Below are positions 39,260 to 47,880 of a stretch of 64,000 nt of DNA, one piece after another; the stretch's first letter is position 1, and each line of letters opens with the position of its first letter. The stretch is from Levilactobacillus suantsaiihabitans. Lineage in GTDB: Bacteria; Bacillota; Bacilli; Lactobacillales; Lactobacillaceae. The notes under the pieces are model-generated. The model worked only from the letters and a program-made list of their open reading frames with translations, searched no databases and had not been told where the DNA came from. The stretch lies in the NCBI RefSeq assembly GCF_004745505.1, contig NZ_RKLX01000015.1, forward strand, positions 1 to 64,000. The letters run 5' to 3'. The position numbers and the translations under genes are program-made.

Positions 39260-39322
39260 ATTATATCACAAGTCGCCAACGTTTTAGGCCTTTAACGATA
39301 ATTTATTTTATTTAATTATCGT
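39260..39322 (-). promoter_or_regulatory. Lectin 3 promoter and upstream inverted repeat
   Basis: On the minus strand TGATATAAT (extended -10; 39260-39268) lies about 280 bp before the start. Upstream is an inverted repeat ACGATAATT (39295-39303) / AATTATCGT (39314-39322), a possible regulator site. The -35 is unclear. Confidence 0.45.
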
Positions 39323-39443
39323 CTTAGACATCCTCTATCGGCGGTTTTATCGCATTTATCCATTTGACCATCAGCAACAGCAAAACTACTCAAAGGTACA
39401 TCAAGTTCAAAGTGTAACTGACAGTAATACTATCCTCAAAGCC

Positions 39444-39474
39444 CAAAAAAGAACCACCAGCCATAGCTGGTAGT
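39444..39474 (-). terminator. Lectin 4 terminator
   Basis: Minus-strand stem ACTACCAGC TATG GCTGGTGGT followed by a T-run, 30 bases after the stop at 39504. Confidence 0.8.
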
Positions 39475-39503
39475 CCTCCGTTTCGCCACACTTATACAAT
39501 TCA

Positions 39504-41654
39504 TTAACCCGGCGCATTCGCCAGGTTCCAAGTAATCTCGCCCTCATAGGTGCCGCTGACGGCGCTGCTATTGACGTGTAGCAGCATGCCCGCATCCGCA
39601 TCCCAGTTCAAGGCGTTGGTCGTATCATCATCACTAGTGGCCTGATGACTGGCGACCACCACGCCGGTCGTATCGATGACAACGGGCGTGGCGGTGGCAC
39701 TAGCCTGATAGGTCAGGTCGCCATCTAGCCGGGTCGCTGGGGCGTTGGTCGCCGTCATGGGCTGAGTCAACTGCGCGGTCAGCTGCCATTTCGACCCGGT
39801 ACCCCGGGCATCATTGACCTGGAGCTGCCAATTTCCCTGCCGTGCCAACTGCTGTGCCTGGCCGGTCAAGACCGTGTCGGCAAAGGCAACGGTCTTGGGC
39901 ACCGTCGCATAGCTCAGGATGCCCGCCACGTTGATCAGCACCGTCACGTCCGTCGAGGCATTGCCGCTGGCATCGGCGACGTACAGGGTCAGCGTGTTGA
40001 GTCCCGTGTGGAGGTCCCCCGCCAACGGTTGATAGCTAAAATTCCCGGTGTAGCTGCCATCCGCCTGCTTCGTCGAATCGAAGGACGACGTCGCAATGTC
40101 TTGGCCGTTTAACGTCGGGTGTAAGGTGAAGGCCGCATTGGCGGTGGCACCCTTGAGCGTGGCGGTCCCGGTCACCGTCGTGGTCTTACCCGGCTGAACG
40201 GTCACGTGGCTAGCGCTGGTCAGGGCAGTGGTCAAGTCGACGGCCGAATGGTACACCTGAAAACCGGTCATATCCGCCGTGGCAATCGCCAGCGGACCGG
40301 TAAAGTGACTGGTGGTCCCGGCCACCACCGTATTTTGCGCCGGATTGTCAGCCGTCGCGTACAATGACACCGTTGCCGTGCGATTAGTCGCGGACAGGCC
40401 CTTTTGCAGGGGGTAATCAAGCTCGTCATCGCCGGCCTGGTAGTCTCCCAACGCAACGTCTTCTTGTGACCCGTCCGCGTAGGTAGCCTTACCGGACGTC
40501 ACCGTGACGCCCGCCGGCAGCTTCATGGCCGCCTTGATGGCATCCCAGGATCTCCGGCCAGCCTCATACTTTAATGTGTATTGTAACAGGAGCCGGTCGC
40601 CCCCCATGATCAGGCCTGTGCCGTTCGTGGGTACCTCCAAATTGTCCTCCGTGCGGTCATACACATGGGCTGCCGCGCTGGCATCGACCAGCCCCGGAAT
40701 CTGTTCGAAGACGACCTGATTGGTTTCGTACAGCTGGCCAGTCGCTCCGGTGAAGCCCCACATGGCCCGGCCCGTGTTATCGGGGTCCACCGTGCTGGTA
40801 TCAATATCGACCGTCGCCGTTTGGTCCGACCCCGTTTGCATTCCGGTTGCGGGGTCCTTGTCGTCAAACGTATAGGTCATCTGCCCGGTCCCCGGATAGC
40901 TGCTGGGGGCGGTGTATTGCAACGTCATGTGATGCCACGCACCGTTGGACAGGCTTGGGTTCAAAATGCCCTTGTGGAACATGACCGTATAGTATTGGTC
41001 GCCATAACTGCGCTTACTATAGGTACCCGACTTGGCCGGATAATTCGAAGCGATGTGGGGCTTTTTGGTCTTCTCATCCGTCACGTAGTTGATAAAGGTA
41101 TCAAAGGTCGTAGACTTGCCCAGCCCACTCGGCATTGGCGTCGTATTCGGGAAGGTATCGAACTCTAACGCCCAACTGTTTTGAATCGCCTGATGTGCAA
41201 CAACGTCCGTCCCGGGAACTGTGTAGGCGTCTGGACTCCCCCACACGCCGAGAGTTTCCCCCGCGGCCGGCACGTCGGTCAGCTGGGTCCGGGAGACGGC
41301 TGCGTAGTCACGCGGGTCATTTTGCAAGACGAACGCCATGCCATCGCCGGCGTTCCCGCCTTTGTTGTCAAAATACAGCCACATCGACGCCTTTTGGTCG
41401 TGGTCCAACTCAAAGTAATAGTCATCCTTGTTGGCCCAAATCGTGCCCAACTGGTTGGCGGCATCGGTCAGTTGGACCGTGTCCTGTTGCCCGGGCAAGA
41501 CCGTCGCCGAATTGCTGCCACCACTAAAGGTCCCCGCCTTAAAGTACGGCGAGACGGGCAACCCCGCCGGCGCGTCGGCATGGGCCACCAGGATACCGCC
41601 CAATAAGAACGCCAGTATCGCCATCAAACTGATTCCCCAATTTCGCAACCTCAT
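39504..41654 (-). CDS. L-type lectin / WxL-domain surface protein 4
   Basis: A 716-residue secreted protein. Start at MRLRNWGIS (GAGGGGGAATG upstream), with a signal peptide SLMAILAFLLGGILVAHA. Lectin domain about 25-300 (SMWLYFDNKGGNAGDGMAFV, WALEFDTFPN, MWGFTGATG), Ig-like repeats, C-terminal WxL with KWQLTAQLT and ITWNLANAPG. It differs from lectins 2 and 3 more than they differ from each other. It ends in its own terminator. Confidence 0.88.
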   Translation of the reverse strand: MRLRNWGISLMAILAFLLGGILVAHADAPAGLPVSPYFKAGTFSGGSNSATVLPGQQDTVQLTDAANQLGTIWANKDDYYFELDHDQKASMWLYFDNKGGNAGDGMAFVLQNDPRDYAAVSRTQLTDVPAAGETLGVWGSPDAYTVPGTDVVAHQAIQNSWALEFDTFPNTTPMPSGLGKSTTFDTFINYVTDEKTKKPHIASNYPAKSGTYSKRSYGDQYYTVMFHKGILNPSLSNGAWHHMTLQYTAPSSYPGTGQMTYTFDDKDPATGMQTGSDQTATVDIDTSTVDPDNTGRAMWGFTGATGQLYETNQVVFEQIPGLVDASAAAHVYDRTEDNLEVPTNGTGLIMGGDRLLLQYTLKYEAGRRSWDAIKAAMKLPAGVTVTSGKATYADGSQEDVALGDYQAGDDELDYPLQKGLSATNRTATVSLYATADNPAQNTVVAGTTSHFTGPLAIATADMTGFQVYHSAVDLTTALTSASHVTVQPGKTTTVTGTATLKGATANAAFTLHPTLNGQDIATSSFDSTKQADGSYTGNFSYQPLAGDLHTGLNTLTLYVADASGNASTDVTVLINVAGILSYATVPKTVAFADTVLTGQAQQLARQGNWQLQVNDARGTGSKWQLTAQLTQPMTATNAPATRLDGDLTYQASATATPVVIDTTGVVVASHQATSDDDTTNALNWDADAGMLLHVNSSAVSGTYEGEITWNLANAPG

Positions 41655-41835
41655 AACGACATTCCCCCTCAATGTCGACCCGTGCTGTCCGTGCACCTTA
41701 ATCATTACCGCATTCAATATCTAACCCCATTATACGATGTTCCGCCCCCAGATTGGGGGTTCCGGCCGGGTTCGGGGGCTGTCTGACCCTAGAAAGAGGA
41801 CTTACTCAGTTAAGTGAACTAACAGCTGATAAATA

Positions 41836-41882
41836 CAAAAACGCCCGGCCAACGGTTCTTCGCAGAACCGCCAGTCGGGCGT
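41836..41882 (-). terminator. csc operon terminator
   Basis: Long minus-strand stem ACGCCCGACTGGCGGTTCT...AGAACCGTTGGCCGGGCGT, followed by TTTTTG, just after the cscA-like stop. Confidence 0.85.
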
Positions 41883-41893
41883 AGTCATTTTAG

Positions 41894-42952
41894 TTATTTT
41901 GCATCCGTCTGATCAGAATCGTCGTCATCGCGACGCCGGTTCTTCAATAACAGGTAGATGATGATGAGCAGAAGCAGGAGAATCAAAATCCCGCCGGCCA
42001 CGAACCACCAGAAGTAATTCTTTTGTTGCGGCGTGTTGATCTTGTTCTTTAATTGGTTGATCTGGGCTTGCGTCACGTTAAAGTTCTTGACGAAGTGCCA
42101 GTGGTACCCGCCCTTGGCGTAGGCATCCAGCGTCAGCGTGTATTCGCCGGCCTTTAACTGCGTACTGCCCCACGGAATGGAGTAGTTGAAGTTTGAATTT
42201 GGCGCCATGGACATGTTGCTCTTTTGATTGCTCAAGACCGTCTTGGAATCGTTGGCCTTGGTGACCTTCGACTTGATCTTAAGTTCACTCATCAGGCCTG
42301 GCCGCGGGTTTTGCAAGTTGGCTTGAATTTGGTTGTATGAGTTGATCTGTCCCGCCTTGACCGTGTGCAGGCGCATGTCAGGGGCGACATCGACGCTGCT
42401 TTCACGGAGCCGGACCCCGATGACGTAGGCAAAGGCGTTCTTGATGGTGACACCCTTTTTGGCACTGGAACTGTCACTAGCGGTCAACTGCTTGACGTAG
42501 ACCCCACCCAAGATCATCCCGTCGATCTTGTCGGCTGGCATGGTGTAGGAGACGGAGACACGCTTGGTACTCTTCGCCGGGACGTTGACCTTTTGGGTGC
42601 TGTCCTTGCTGAAGATGTCCTTGATACCGACCTTCAGTGAGCTATCCAGTGTCGGATTGGCCTTACTGTAGTCGATGACCCCGTTGTCGTTGGTGATGGC
42701 CTGGTTGACCCCCACTTGGAACCGTTTCATTGATTTACTGGTATTACGAATAACAATCGTTAATTTCTGTTGTTGTTTTGGTTTAACCCGTAACGCGAAA
42801 TACGTGACCTTCTTATCGTCTTGGTTCTTCGGCAAAACGGCACTGACCGAGTAACCAACACTTTCAGCGTGAGCCGTTTCGGTCTGTTGGACCCAACCGA
42901 ACGCCATTAGTAACGTCCCAAGTGTTACCAAAATTTTTAGCCAACGTTTCAT
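41894..42952 (-). CDS. WxL-interacting protein (DUF916/DUF3324), CscA-like
   Basis: Membrane-anchored surface protein of 352 residues that typically accompanies WxL proteins. Signal peptide KRWLKILVTLGTLLMAFGW, DUF916 domain about 28-150 (FALRVKPKQQQKLTIVIRN), DUF3324 domain about 155-300, then a TM helix near 312-340 (GGILILLLLLIIIYLLL) and a charged cytosolic tail. DUF916 binds peptidoglycan and DUF3324 is thought to bind host or partner proteins. Last gene of the csc operon. Start set at MKRWLKI after GGAGGTTGGG. Confidence 0.88.
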   Translation of the reverse strand: MKRWLKILVTLGTLLMAFGWVQQTETAHAESVGYSVSAVLPKNQDDKKVTYFALRVKPKQQQKLTIVIRNTSKSMKRFQVGVNQAITNDNGVIDYSKANPTLDSSLKVGIKDIFSKDSTQKVNVPAKSTKRVSVSYTMPADKIDGMILGGVYVKQLTASDSSSAKKGVTIKNAFAYVIGVRLRESSVDVAPDMRLHTVKAGQINSYNQIQANLQNPRPGLMSELKIKSKVTKANDSKTVLSNQKSNMSMAPNSNFNYSIPWGSTQLKAGEYTLTLDAYAKGGYHWHFVKNFNVTQAQINQLKNKINTPQQKNYFWWFVAGGILILLLLLIIIYLLLKNRRRDDDDSDQTDAK

Positions 42953-42996
42953 GATTCTCCCAACCTCCATAAAAACTCAACTTTAAACTCATTGTA

Positions 42997-43031
42997 ACAA
43001 AGAATGCGGTGACTGTCGCCACCGCATTCAG
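42997..43031 (-). terminator. Hairpin between WxL gene and cscA-like gene
   Basis: Perfect stem GAATGCGGTG / CACCGCATTC with TTTGTT on the minus strand. It could reduce expression of the downstream cscA-like gene relative to the WxL genes. Confidence 0.65.
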
Positions 43032-43045
43032 AAACTTTAACATTT

Positions 43046-43762
43046 TTAGTGTAAGGAATCGGTTAAGGTCCAATTCAGCACCCCGGTGTAGGTCTGTGTC
43101 TCGGCGACCGCACTGCCGTTGACCAGCAATTTGGTCGGCGCCGCGGTGTCGTAATTGAGCCGATAAATCCAGGTGCCGAGCCCGGTGCCGTAGTCAGCTT
43201 GACCGACCTTAGCCATTTCTCCCAGTGGTAAGCGGGTGGTACTCGTCGTGGTGACGTGCGGATACTGACTGACGGTCGCCCCCGACGCGAGAAATTTGGT
43301 CACGCCCAATTCGACCGACGCATCACTGCCGTCAATCTTCGTCGAGTCCGCTTGACCCACCAAAACACTGGGGGTCAGCATCAATTGCCAGCCATCCCCA
43401 GTGTAGCGGCGGTCACTCACCTGCACGAAGGCTTGATGGTTCGTCGCCGTCGCGGTGATGATCCCGTTTGCATAACTATTTTCATCAAATACCAGATTCG
43501 ATGCGTAGTCAATCGTCAGGTCCCCGGTCGACCCAGTCCCCTGATTGTCAGGATCTAAGTCATCGCCGGGAAACGCACTCCCCGACCCATCCGGATTCTG
43601 GGGAGAAACGGACCCAGAGGTGTCGCCACCTTTGAGGGTAACTTTGGCAGTCGTGTTCTGGCTACCATCGGGAGTAGTACTAGCTTGCGCGACGGTTGAC
43701 CCACCCAAGACCAAAGCCGTGAGGGCCAACGAAGTCACGATTAACGATGTCCATCTAGTCAC
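43046..43762 (-). CDS. WxL-domain surface protein (small)
   Basis: A 238-residue secreted protein: GTG start after GGGAGGG, a signal peptide (SLIVTSLALTALVLGG), a Ser/Gly/Asp-rich linker (SVSPQNPDGSGSAFPGDD) and a WxL domain to the C-terminus with GWQLMLTPS (first WxL) and VLNWTLTDSLH (second). Together with the next upstream gene it forms a pair typical of CscB/CscC-like proteins. Expected non-covalent wall association. Confidence 0.88.
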   Translation of the reverse strand: MTRWTSLIVTSLALTALVLGGSTVAQASTTPDGSQNTTAKVTLKGGDTSGSVSPQNPDGSGSAFPGDDLDPDNQGTGSTGDLTIDYASNLVFDENSYANGIITATATNHQAFVQVSDRRYTGDGWQLMLTPSVLVGQADSTKIDGSDASVELGVTKFLASGATVSQYPHVTTTSTTRLPLGEMAKVGQADYGTGLGTWIYRLNYDTAAPTKLLVNGSAVAETQTYTGVLNWTLTDSLH

Positions 43763-43799
43763 TACGCAGCCCTCCCTTTTCGTTCTTGACTGCGATTAA

Positions 43800-44525
43800 T
43801 TACTTAGCATCAGTTGTTGATGCCGTGGTACCAGGGGTGTTGCTTAAGGTCCAAGTTACTGTTGAAGTGTATGAGCCAGCAGCGTTTCCAGCAGGCACTG
43901 TCAAGCTTGCGCCGCTAAAAGTATCCAGCCAAGTCCCAACACCATTACCCGTATTAGCACTGTAAACAGGTACGTTATCAGTTCCGGCCGTTGGTAGTGA
44001 GACCGTTTCGTTATCCAATCTTGCTGGGTTGGCATCCCCGCTATCTAATGAGCTGAGCGTGGCACCAGTATAATGAATAGTCCCACCTTGAATAGCAGCA
44101 GCGGCACCAGTGGTAATAGAAGTATCATCATTCTTCATCACCGTATTAGAGGCTAAAACCTTCCAGCCACTCGCAGTCCCGGGATCAACAACAGCTACAG
44201 CACCACTTCCCTTATCCTTCCAAGAATTTTCACTCGTAGAAAAAGTTCCGTCTAGCTTCAAAGCTTCTTGACCGTTGATAGTCCCATTGTCAAACGTTAC
44301 ATCAGGCGCAGAAACAATTGCCAATTTACCTGCAACGTTACTCCCATCACCATCACCATCGTTACCATTATCCCCAGCACCATTGTCACTGTTCAATGTA
44401 ACCTTAGCAGTCGTGTCTTGAGTCCCTTGTCCGGATTCCTTAGAAGCGTTGGCCGTAACCGTAGTCATACCCAAGCCTGCAACCAAAGCAACAGAAGCTA
44501 ATAATTGTAAAGTTTTCTTAGTCAT
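43800..44525 (-). CDS. WxL-domain surface protein
   Basis: A 241-residue secreted protein. Start at MTKKTLQLL (GAGGGAG upstream), signal peptide QLLASVALVAGLGMTTVTA, a Gly/Asp/Asn linker (DNGAGDNGNDGDGDG), then the WxL domain with GWKVLASNT near the first motif and VTWTLSNTPG as the second. The stop codon is 37 bases before the following WxL gene and its start is 18 bases after the LPQTSE gene stop, so all are cotranscribed. Confidence 0.9.
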   Translation of the reverse strand: MTKKTLQLLASVALVAGLGMTTVTANASKESGQGTQDTTAKVTLNSDNGAGDNGNDGDGDGSNVAGKLAIVSAPDVTFDNGTINGQEALKLDGTFSTSENSWKDKGSGAVAVVDPGTASGWKVLASNTVMKNDDTSITTGAAAAIQGGTIHYTGATLSSLDSGDANPARLDNETVSLPTAGTDNVPVYSANTGNGVGTWLDTFSGASLTVPAGNAAGSYTSTVTWTLSNTPGTTASTTDAK

Positions 44526-44543
44526 AATAAAGATCTCCCTCAA

Positions 44544-44996
44544 CTAATTTTGTTGTTTTCTTTTCTTAAATAAGATTCCAATCCAAACCAGCAACAATAA
44601 GATGACGCCCGCCATGGTTCCCAATCCGAACCAGGTTTCAGAAGTTTGTGGCAATCGTCCCGTCGTGCTGTGGCTAGCGACCAAGGCCGCCTGACCATTC
44701 CGACTATTTGTTGGACTAACAGTGGCCCCTTGACCGCCGTTAGTTTTGGCCGGTGATGTTGTTCCGGCTGAATGACGATTGCCATTACCCTTTTGGCCGC
44801 TCACCTGGTCACCATCATCACCCGTAATTAATGCTCCAGCACCGTTATTGGTGATTGGTGACGTGCTCGTTGCCGGCTTAGTGAGCGTCACCGAGTAGTG
44901 TGACTGCTGAACATCATCCGCACGAGCAGTCGTTGGGAGGCCCCAACCGACGATCAGCAGGCTCAGCACCAGCAAACCTAAATCTCGTAATCGCAT
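44544..44996 (-). CDS. Small sortase-anchored protein (LPQTSE), CscD-like
   Basis: A 150-residue protein: signal peptide LGLLVLSLLIVGWGLPTTARA, a short Thr/Ser/Gly/Asn-rich stretch, then LPQTSE near residue 114, a hydrophobic helix (MAGVILLLLVWIGILF) and the tail KKRKQQN. This is a sortase substrate; LPQTxE is the form used in several lactobacilli. First gene of the csc operon. A sortase gene lies 1.5 kb upstream. Confidence 0.88.
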   Translation of the reverse strand: MRLRDLGLLVLSLLIVGWGLPTTARADDVQQSHYSVTLTKPATSTSPITNNGAGALITGDDGDQVSGQKGNGNRHSAGTTSPAKTNGGQGATVSPTNSRNGQAALVASHSTTGRLPQTSETWFGLGTMAGVILLLLVWIGILFKKRKQQN

Positions 44997-45092
44997 CGCT
45001 GTCCCATCCTCACGTCCTGTTCCACTTGCCTAACATTTAATTAACAATATCTATTACAAAACATCTGATGAATTCATCTGATTACATAAATT

Positions 45093-45138
45093 ATAATAGC
45101 ACCGTTTTGTGTCTTTGTCCACAATTAAATATCTGTGG
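45093..45138 (-). promoter_or_regulatory. csc operon promoter with palindrome
   Basis: Minus strand: -35 TGGACA (45116-45121), 17-base spacer, -10 TATTAT (45093-45098). Overlapping the -35 is the inverted repeat CCACAATTAAATATCTGTGG (45119-45138). The same arrangement, with the same boxes, occurs before the WxL gene at 45392. About 100 bp before the LPQTSE gene start. Confidence 0.75.
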
Positions 45139-45330
45139 TAAAAAATATTTTTGTCGTAATCTTTATAGGGGGCATACAAATAGTTAAAGCATTCGCCTAT
45201 TTTTCTTTATTTTCCAATTATATAGCTCTTAAAAGCATATTAATCATATTATCCACTAATGCAGTTCGGTAACCATTAAAACCAATTTCAAATTTGCTGA
45301 AAGTCCTAACAACAAGTTTATACGCTAGAT
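45139..45330. other. AT-rich intergenic stretch
   Basis: No gene seen between the csc promoter and the terminator of the WxL gene at 45392. AT-rich, with no repeat noted. Confidence 0.35.
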
Positions 45331-45361
45331 AAAAAAGTGGTGGCTACATTAGCCACCACCC
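45331..45361 (-). terminator. Terminator after WxL gene 45392
   Basis: Minus-strand stem GGTGGTGGCTAATGTAGCCACCAC followed by TTTTTT, 31 bases after the stop. Confidence 0.85.
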
Positions 45362-45391
45362 TTAGAATTTATTTTTTTAAATTACTTATAC

Positions 45392-46009
45392 TTAAGCTGG
45401 AGCTTGACCCAAAGTCCAAGTCAAGGTAGACACGTAGTTTCCTTCAACAGCAGATGATGGAACTGCCAACTCAGTTGCCGTCATTCCAGCCTTCCAAGTA
45501 CCAACACCAGTCCCAGCTTCAGCAGTAAAGACGTTTGTAGCAGAGTCAGTCGTATCAGCCCCAGTTTCAATCTTCGTGCTTGGTGCAATAGGTGCAGTAG
45601 AGGTGTTTTGATCTGTTCCAGTTTGTTCAGCTGATGGATTAAAGTTCATGGTGTAACTACCACCAGATAACGAAACGTTCTTAGCTGAGTCTGCCATTGG
45701 TGTTGCGGAAACCGTAACATTCCATCCAGCACCTGATCCGGCATCCTTAACAACCAGGTCACTCGAAACTTCGCTAGTTGCCGTGATTGCAGACCCAGTT
45801 AAGTTTCCAGCAGTAAATACAATGCTTGGTGCAGAAACCAAGGTAACAGCTCCTGAAGTACCTGTGCCAGCTTTTAATTCAACACTAGCAGTAGTGTTTT
45901 TTGAATTTTGATCACCAGTATCAGCAGCGTTGGCAGTCGTCGCTGAAGCTAAACCCAAACTAACAACTGCAGCAGCAACAGTGACGAAACCTAAAGTCTT
46001 CTTAAACAT
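45392..46009 (-). CDS. WxL-domain surface protein (monocistronic)
   Basis: A 205-residue secreted protein: signal peptide LGFVTVAAAVVSLGLASATTA and a WxL domain with GWNVTVSATPM as the first motif and LTWTLGQAPA as the second, with VGTWKAGM just before. Codons are AT-rich compared with the lectins, and the expression signals (AGGGG six bases before the ATG, strong promoter, strong terminator) suggest an abundant surface protein. It is closely like the WxL domain of the 43800 gene. Confidence 0.9.
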   Translation of the reverse strand: MFKKTLGFVTVAAAVVSLGLASATTANAADTGDQNSKNTTASVELKAGTGTSGAVTLVSAPSIVFTAGNLTGSAITATSEVSSDLVVKDAGSGAGWNVTVSATPMADSAKNVSLSGGSYTMNFNPSAEQTGTDQNTSTAPIAPSTKIETGADTTDSATNVFTAEAGTGVGTWKAGMTATELAVPSSAVEGNYVSTLTWTLGQAPA

Positions 46010-46152
46010 ATTGATTATCCCCTTTGAGCCTTTTCGGCTAAATATAAATTTCTGTCAACCCTGGCTGATCGATGTCACTGCCTTGCGGGATTACCCTAGT
46101 TAATCGTGCCCCCAATGCTTGGCGGTTATCTCTGTATCAACCTTACAAACAT

Positions 46153-46198
46153 ATAATAGCGCATTTCTCCGTCTTTGTCCACTCTTAATTATCTGTGG
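46153..46198 (-). promoter_or_regulatory. WxL gene promoter with palindrome
   Basis: Minus strand: -35 TGGACA (46176-46181), 17-base spacer, -10 TATTAT (46153-46158). Palindrome CCACTCTTAATTATCTGTGG (46179-46198) overlaps the -35. The match to the csc promoter includes the boxes and the palindrome, not only the boxes. Confidence 0.75.
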
Positions 46199-46509
46199 CG
46201 AGAACCAGTAAGGGGAAAATCCTTTCATGTCTGTTATAAACGTTTATAATATAAATGTGATTACAATTTAAACGCCGTCATACCGGCATTTATAGCCATT
46301 TTCAATTCACGGTTCAGTCGGGATTTTCTGTTTCAAAACGCCATTTTGCTCGTGATTTCGTTAATACTTCATACGGGTGTTAGACTAACCACATTAGTTT
46401 TAATCCCTATAAACGACCAGTGCAAAACCCTTGATACATCTGGATTTCCGGCTAATCCCGGCAACATGGGATTTTGTCCAAAAAAATTTTAAAAAAAGTT
46501 CAAAAAAAC
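46199..46509. other. AT-rich intergenic stretch
   Basis: 311 bp without a gene between the sortase terminator and the WxL promoter. AT-rich; nothing further recognised. Confidence 0.35.
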
Positions 46510-46557
46510 TAAAAAAATCAGCATTTTTCGTCGTCTGGACAGAAAAATGCTGATTTC
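46510..46557 (-). terminator. Sortase terminator
   Basis: Minus-strand stem AAATCAGCATTTTTC...GAAAAATGCTGATTT followed by a T-run, right after the sortase stop. Confidence 0.85.
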
Positions 46558-46563
46558 ATTAGC

Positions 46564-47274
46564 TTACTTATTGTTAAAGCCACTGTGGAAGCCCTTTTGG
46601 ACCGAGACTGGGGCGTTCTTGTAGGCCATCTGCTTCACGTATTTGCCGCGAATCATTAGTCGATTGGCCCCGGTGGCGTCACAGGTGATCAGTGTGACCA
46701 ACTTCTGCTTGGTCTGCGCGACCACCCCAACGTCCGTGGCCGGAATGAATTTCCGCACGCTGACCTTGTAGACGTAGACGCGCTTGGCATTGGTCAGGTA
46801 GATCAGCTGCCCCACCCGAGTCTTCCAATATAACGGACTAAATAAAATCGTCTGTGACGACATGTGGTGCCCGGCCAGCGGGTAGTTGCCCTGCCCCATC
46901 TGTTGATCCGGCCGCATGGTCCCCGCCGTCAACGCCAACACGGCATTGCTGACGCCCTTGGCAATCGGCAGGTGAATCTTGGACTGTGGCATCAAGATTT
47001 CGCCGACCACGTGGATGTCCGCCGAATTCCAGCGGGCCTTGGCCACCGTCGAGAAGTCCAGCGACTTGACCTTACTGAAGTCGTACGACGCCTTTTTCTT
47101 TTCATTTTTCTTCACTGACTTGCGCGAAATGCGCGGCTGATAAGACGAAATCAGCCAATTTTTAATTTGTTCATTGAAAATCAACCCCAGCGAGATGACG
47201 ATCAGGAGGGCAAAAATCGTACTCCACAACCACCGCCACCGCCGTTTCGGTTGTCGTTGTTTTTTGTCGGCCAT
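46564..47274 (-). CDS. srtA: Class A sortase
   Basis: Membrane-bound transpeptidase that joins LPxTG-type proteins to lipid II. Start at MADKKQRQ (GGAGTAAG upstream). N-terminal TM helix at about 21-39 (STIFALLIVISLGLIF), then the catalytic triad: His in LAGHHM near 138, Cys in TLITC near 205 and Arg in MIRGKY near 218. The csc operon's LPQTSE protein is its obvious substrate in this window; it probably serves others elsewhere. Confidence 0.92.
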   Translation of the reverse strand: MADKKQRQPKRRWRWLWSTIFALLIVISLGLIFNEQIKNWLISSYQPRISRKSVKKNEKKKASYDFSKVKSLDFSTVAKARWNSADIHVVGEILMPQSKIHLPIAKGVSNAVLALTAGTMRPDQQMGQGNYPLAGHHMSSQTILFSPLYWKTRVGQLIYLTNAKRVYVYKVSVRKFIPATDVGVVAQTKQKLVTLITCDATGANRLMIRGKYVKQMAYKNAPVSVQKGFHSGFNNK

Positions 47275-47467
47275 AGCACTTACTCCAATCCCCAAATAAT
47301 TCGGTCTCTTCGTCTTTGCATTCTACCCTTTTCCCACCCAAAAACAAAGCTTTAGGATCGACCGCGGTCAAAAACTTAACGAAATTCGCCGAAAATTGCC
47401 CACAGCCACCCATCCCGGCCAGGACACCACGAAGCGTTAGGTGCCCGATTTCTCCATAGAAATGGTC

Positions 47468-47506
47468 AAAAAAAACCGGCGGCAGGAAAACCTGCGCGCC
47501 GGCGAA
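47468..47506 (-). terminator. rpmE2 terminator
   Basis: Minus-strand stem GCCGGCGCGCAGGTTTTCCTGCCGCCGGT followed by eight T, about 20 bases after the stop. Confidence 0.85.
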
Positions 47507-47527
47507 GACAAATCATAAATTTTATAA

Positions 47528-47779
47528 TTAGTCGTTGGTTAAACCGTACTTCTTGTTGAAACGATCCACAGCACCATCGGCTTGAGTAAACTTTTGCTTA
47601 CCCGTGTAGAATGGGTGGGAATCAGAAGTAACTTCGACACGGATCAATGGGTAAGTGTTGCCATCTTCCCATTCAACCGTTTCGTCAGAAGTTGCCGTTG
47701 AACCAGACAAGAACTGGAAGCCAGTACTTGAGTCTTGGAACACAACTTCGCGGTAATCTGGATGAATTCCTTGCTTCAT
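47528..47779 (-). CDS. rpmE2: Ribosomal protein bL31, type B
   Basis: Protein of the large ribosomal subunit. The 83-residue sequence [18 protein letters not shown] ... [10 protein letters not shown] is the bL31 signature, and the CxxC zinc pair of type A forms is missing, so this is the zinc-free type B. It lies alone upstream of a terminator and downstream of murA. Confidence 0.95.
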   Translation of the reverse strand: MKQGIHPDYREVVFQDSSTGFQFLSGSTATSDETVEWEDGNTYPLIRVEVTSDSHPFYTGKQKFTQADGAVDRFNKKYGLTND

Positions 47780-47880
47780 AATGTAATACGCTCCTTTTGC
47801 CCTGATCCATTTACTGGACCAGAGATTGATTTTATCGTCAACCGTTGAATTATACCATGAATCGCGCTTAGCGGCAATGC

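Noticed and set aside
31608-47274. Surface locus as a prophage or integrative element
   Set aside because: No integrase, capsid or packaging genes, no flanking direct repeats noticed.
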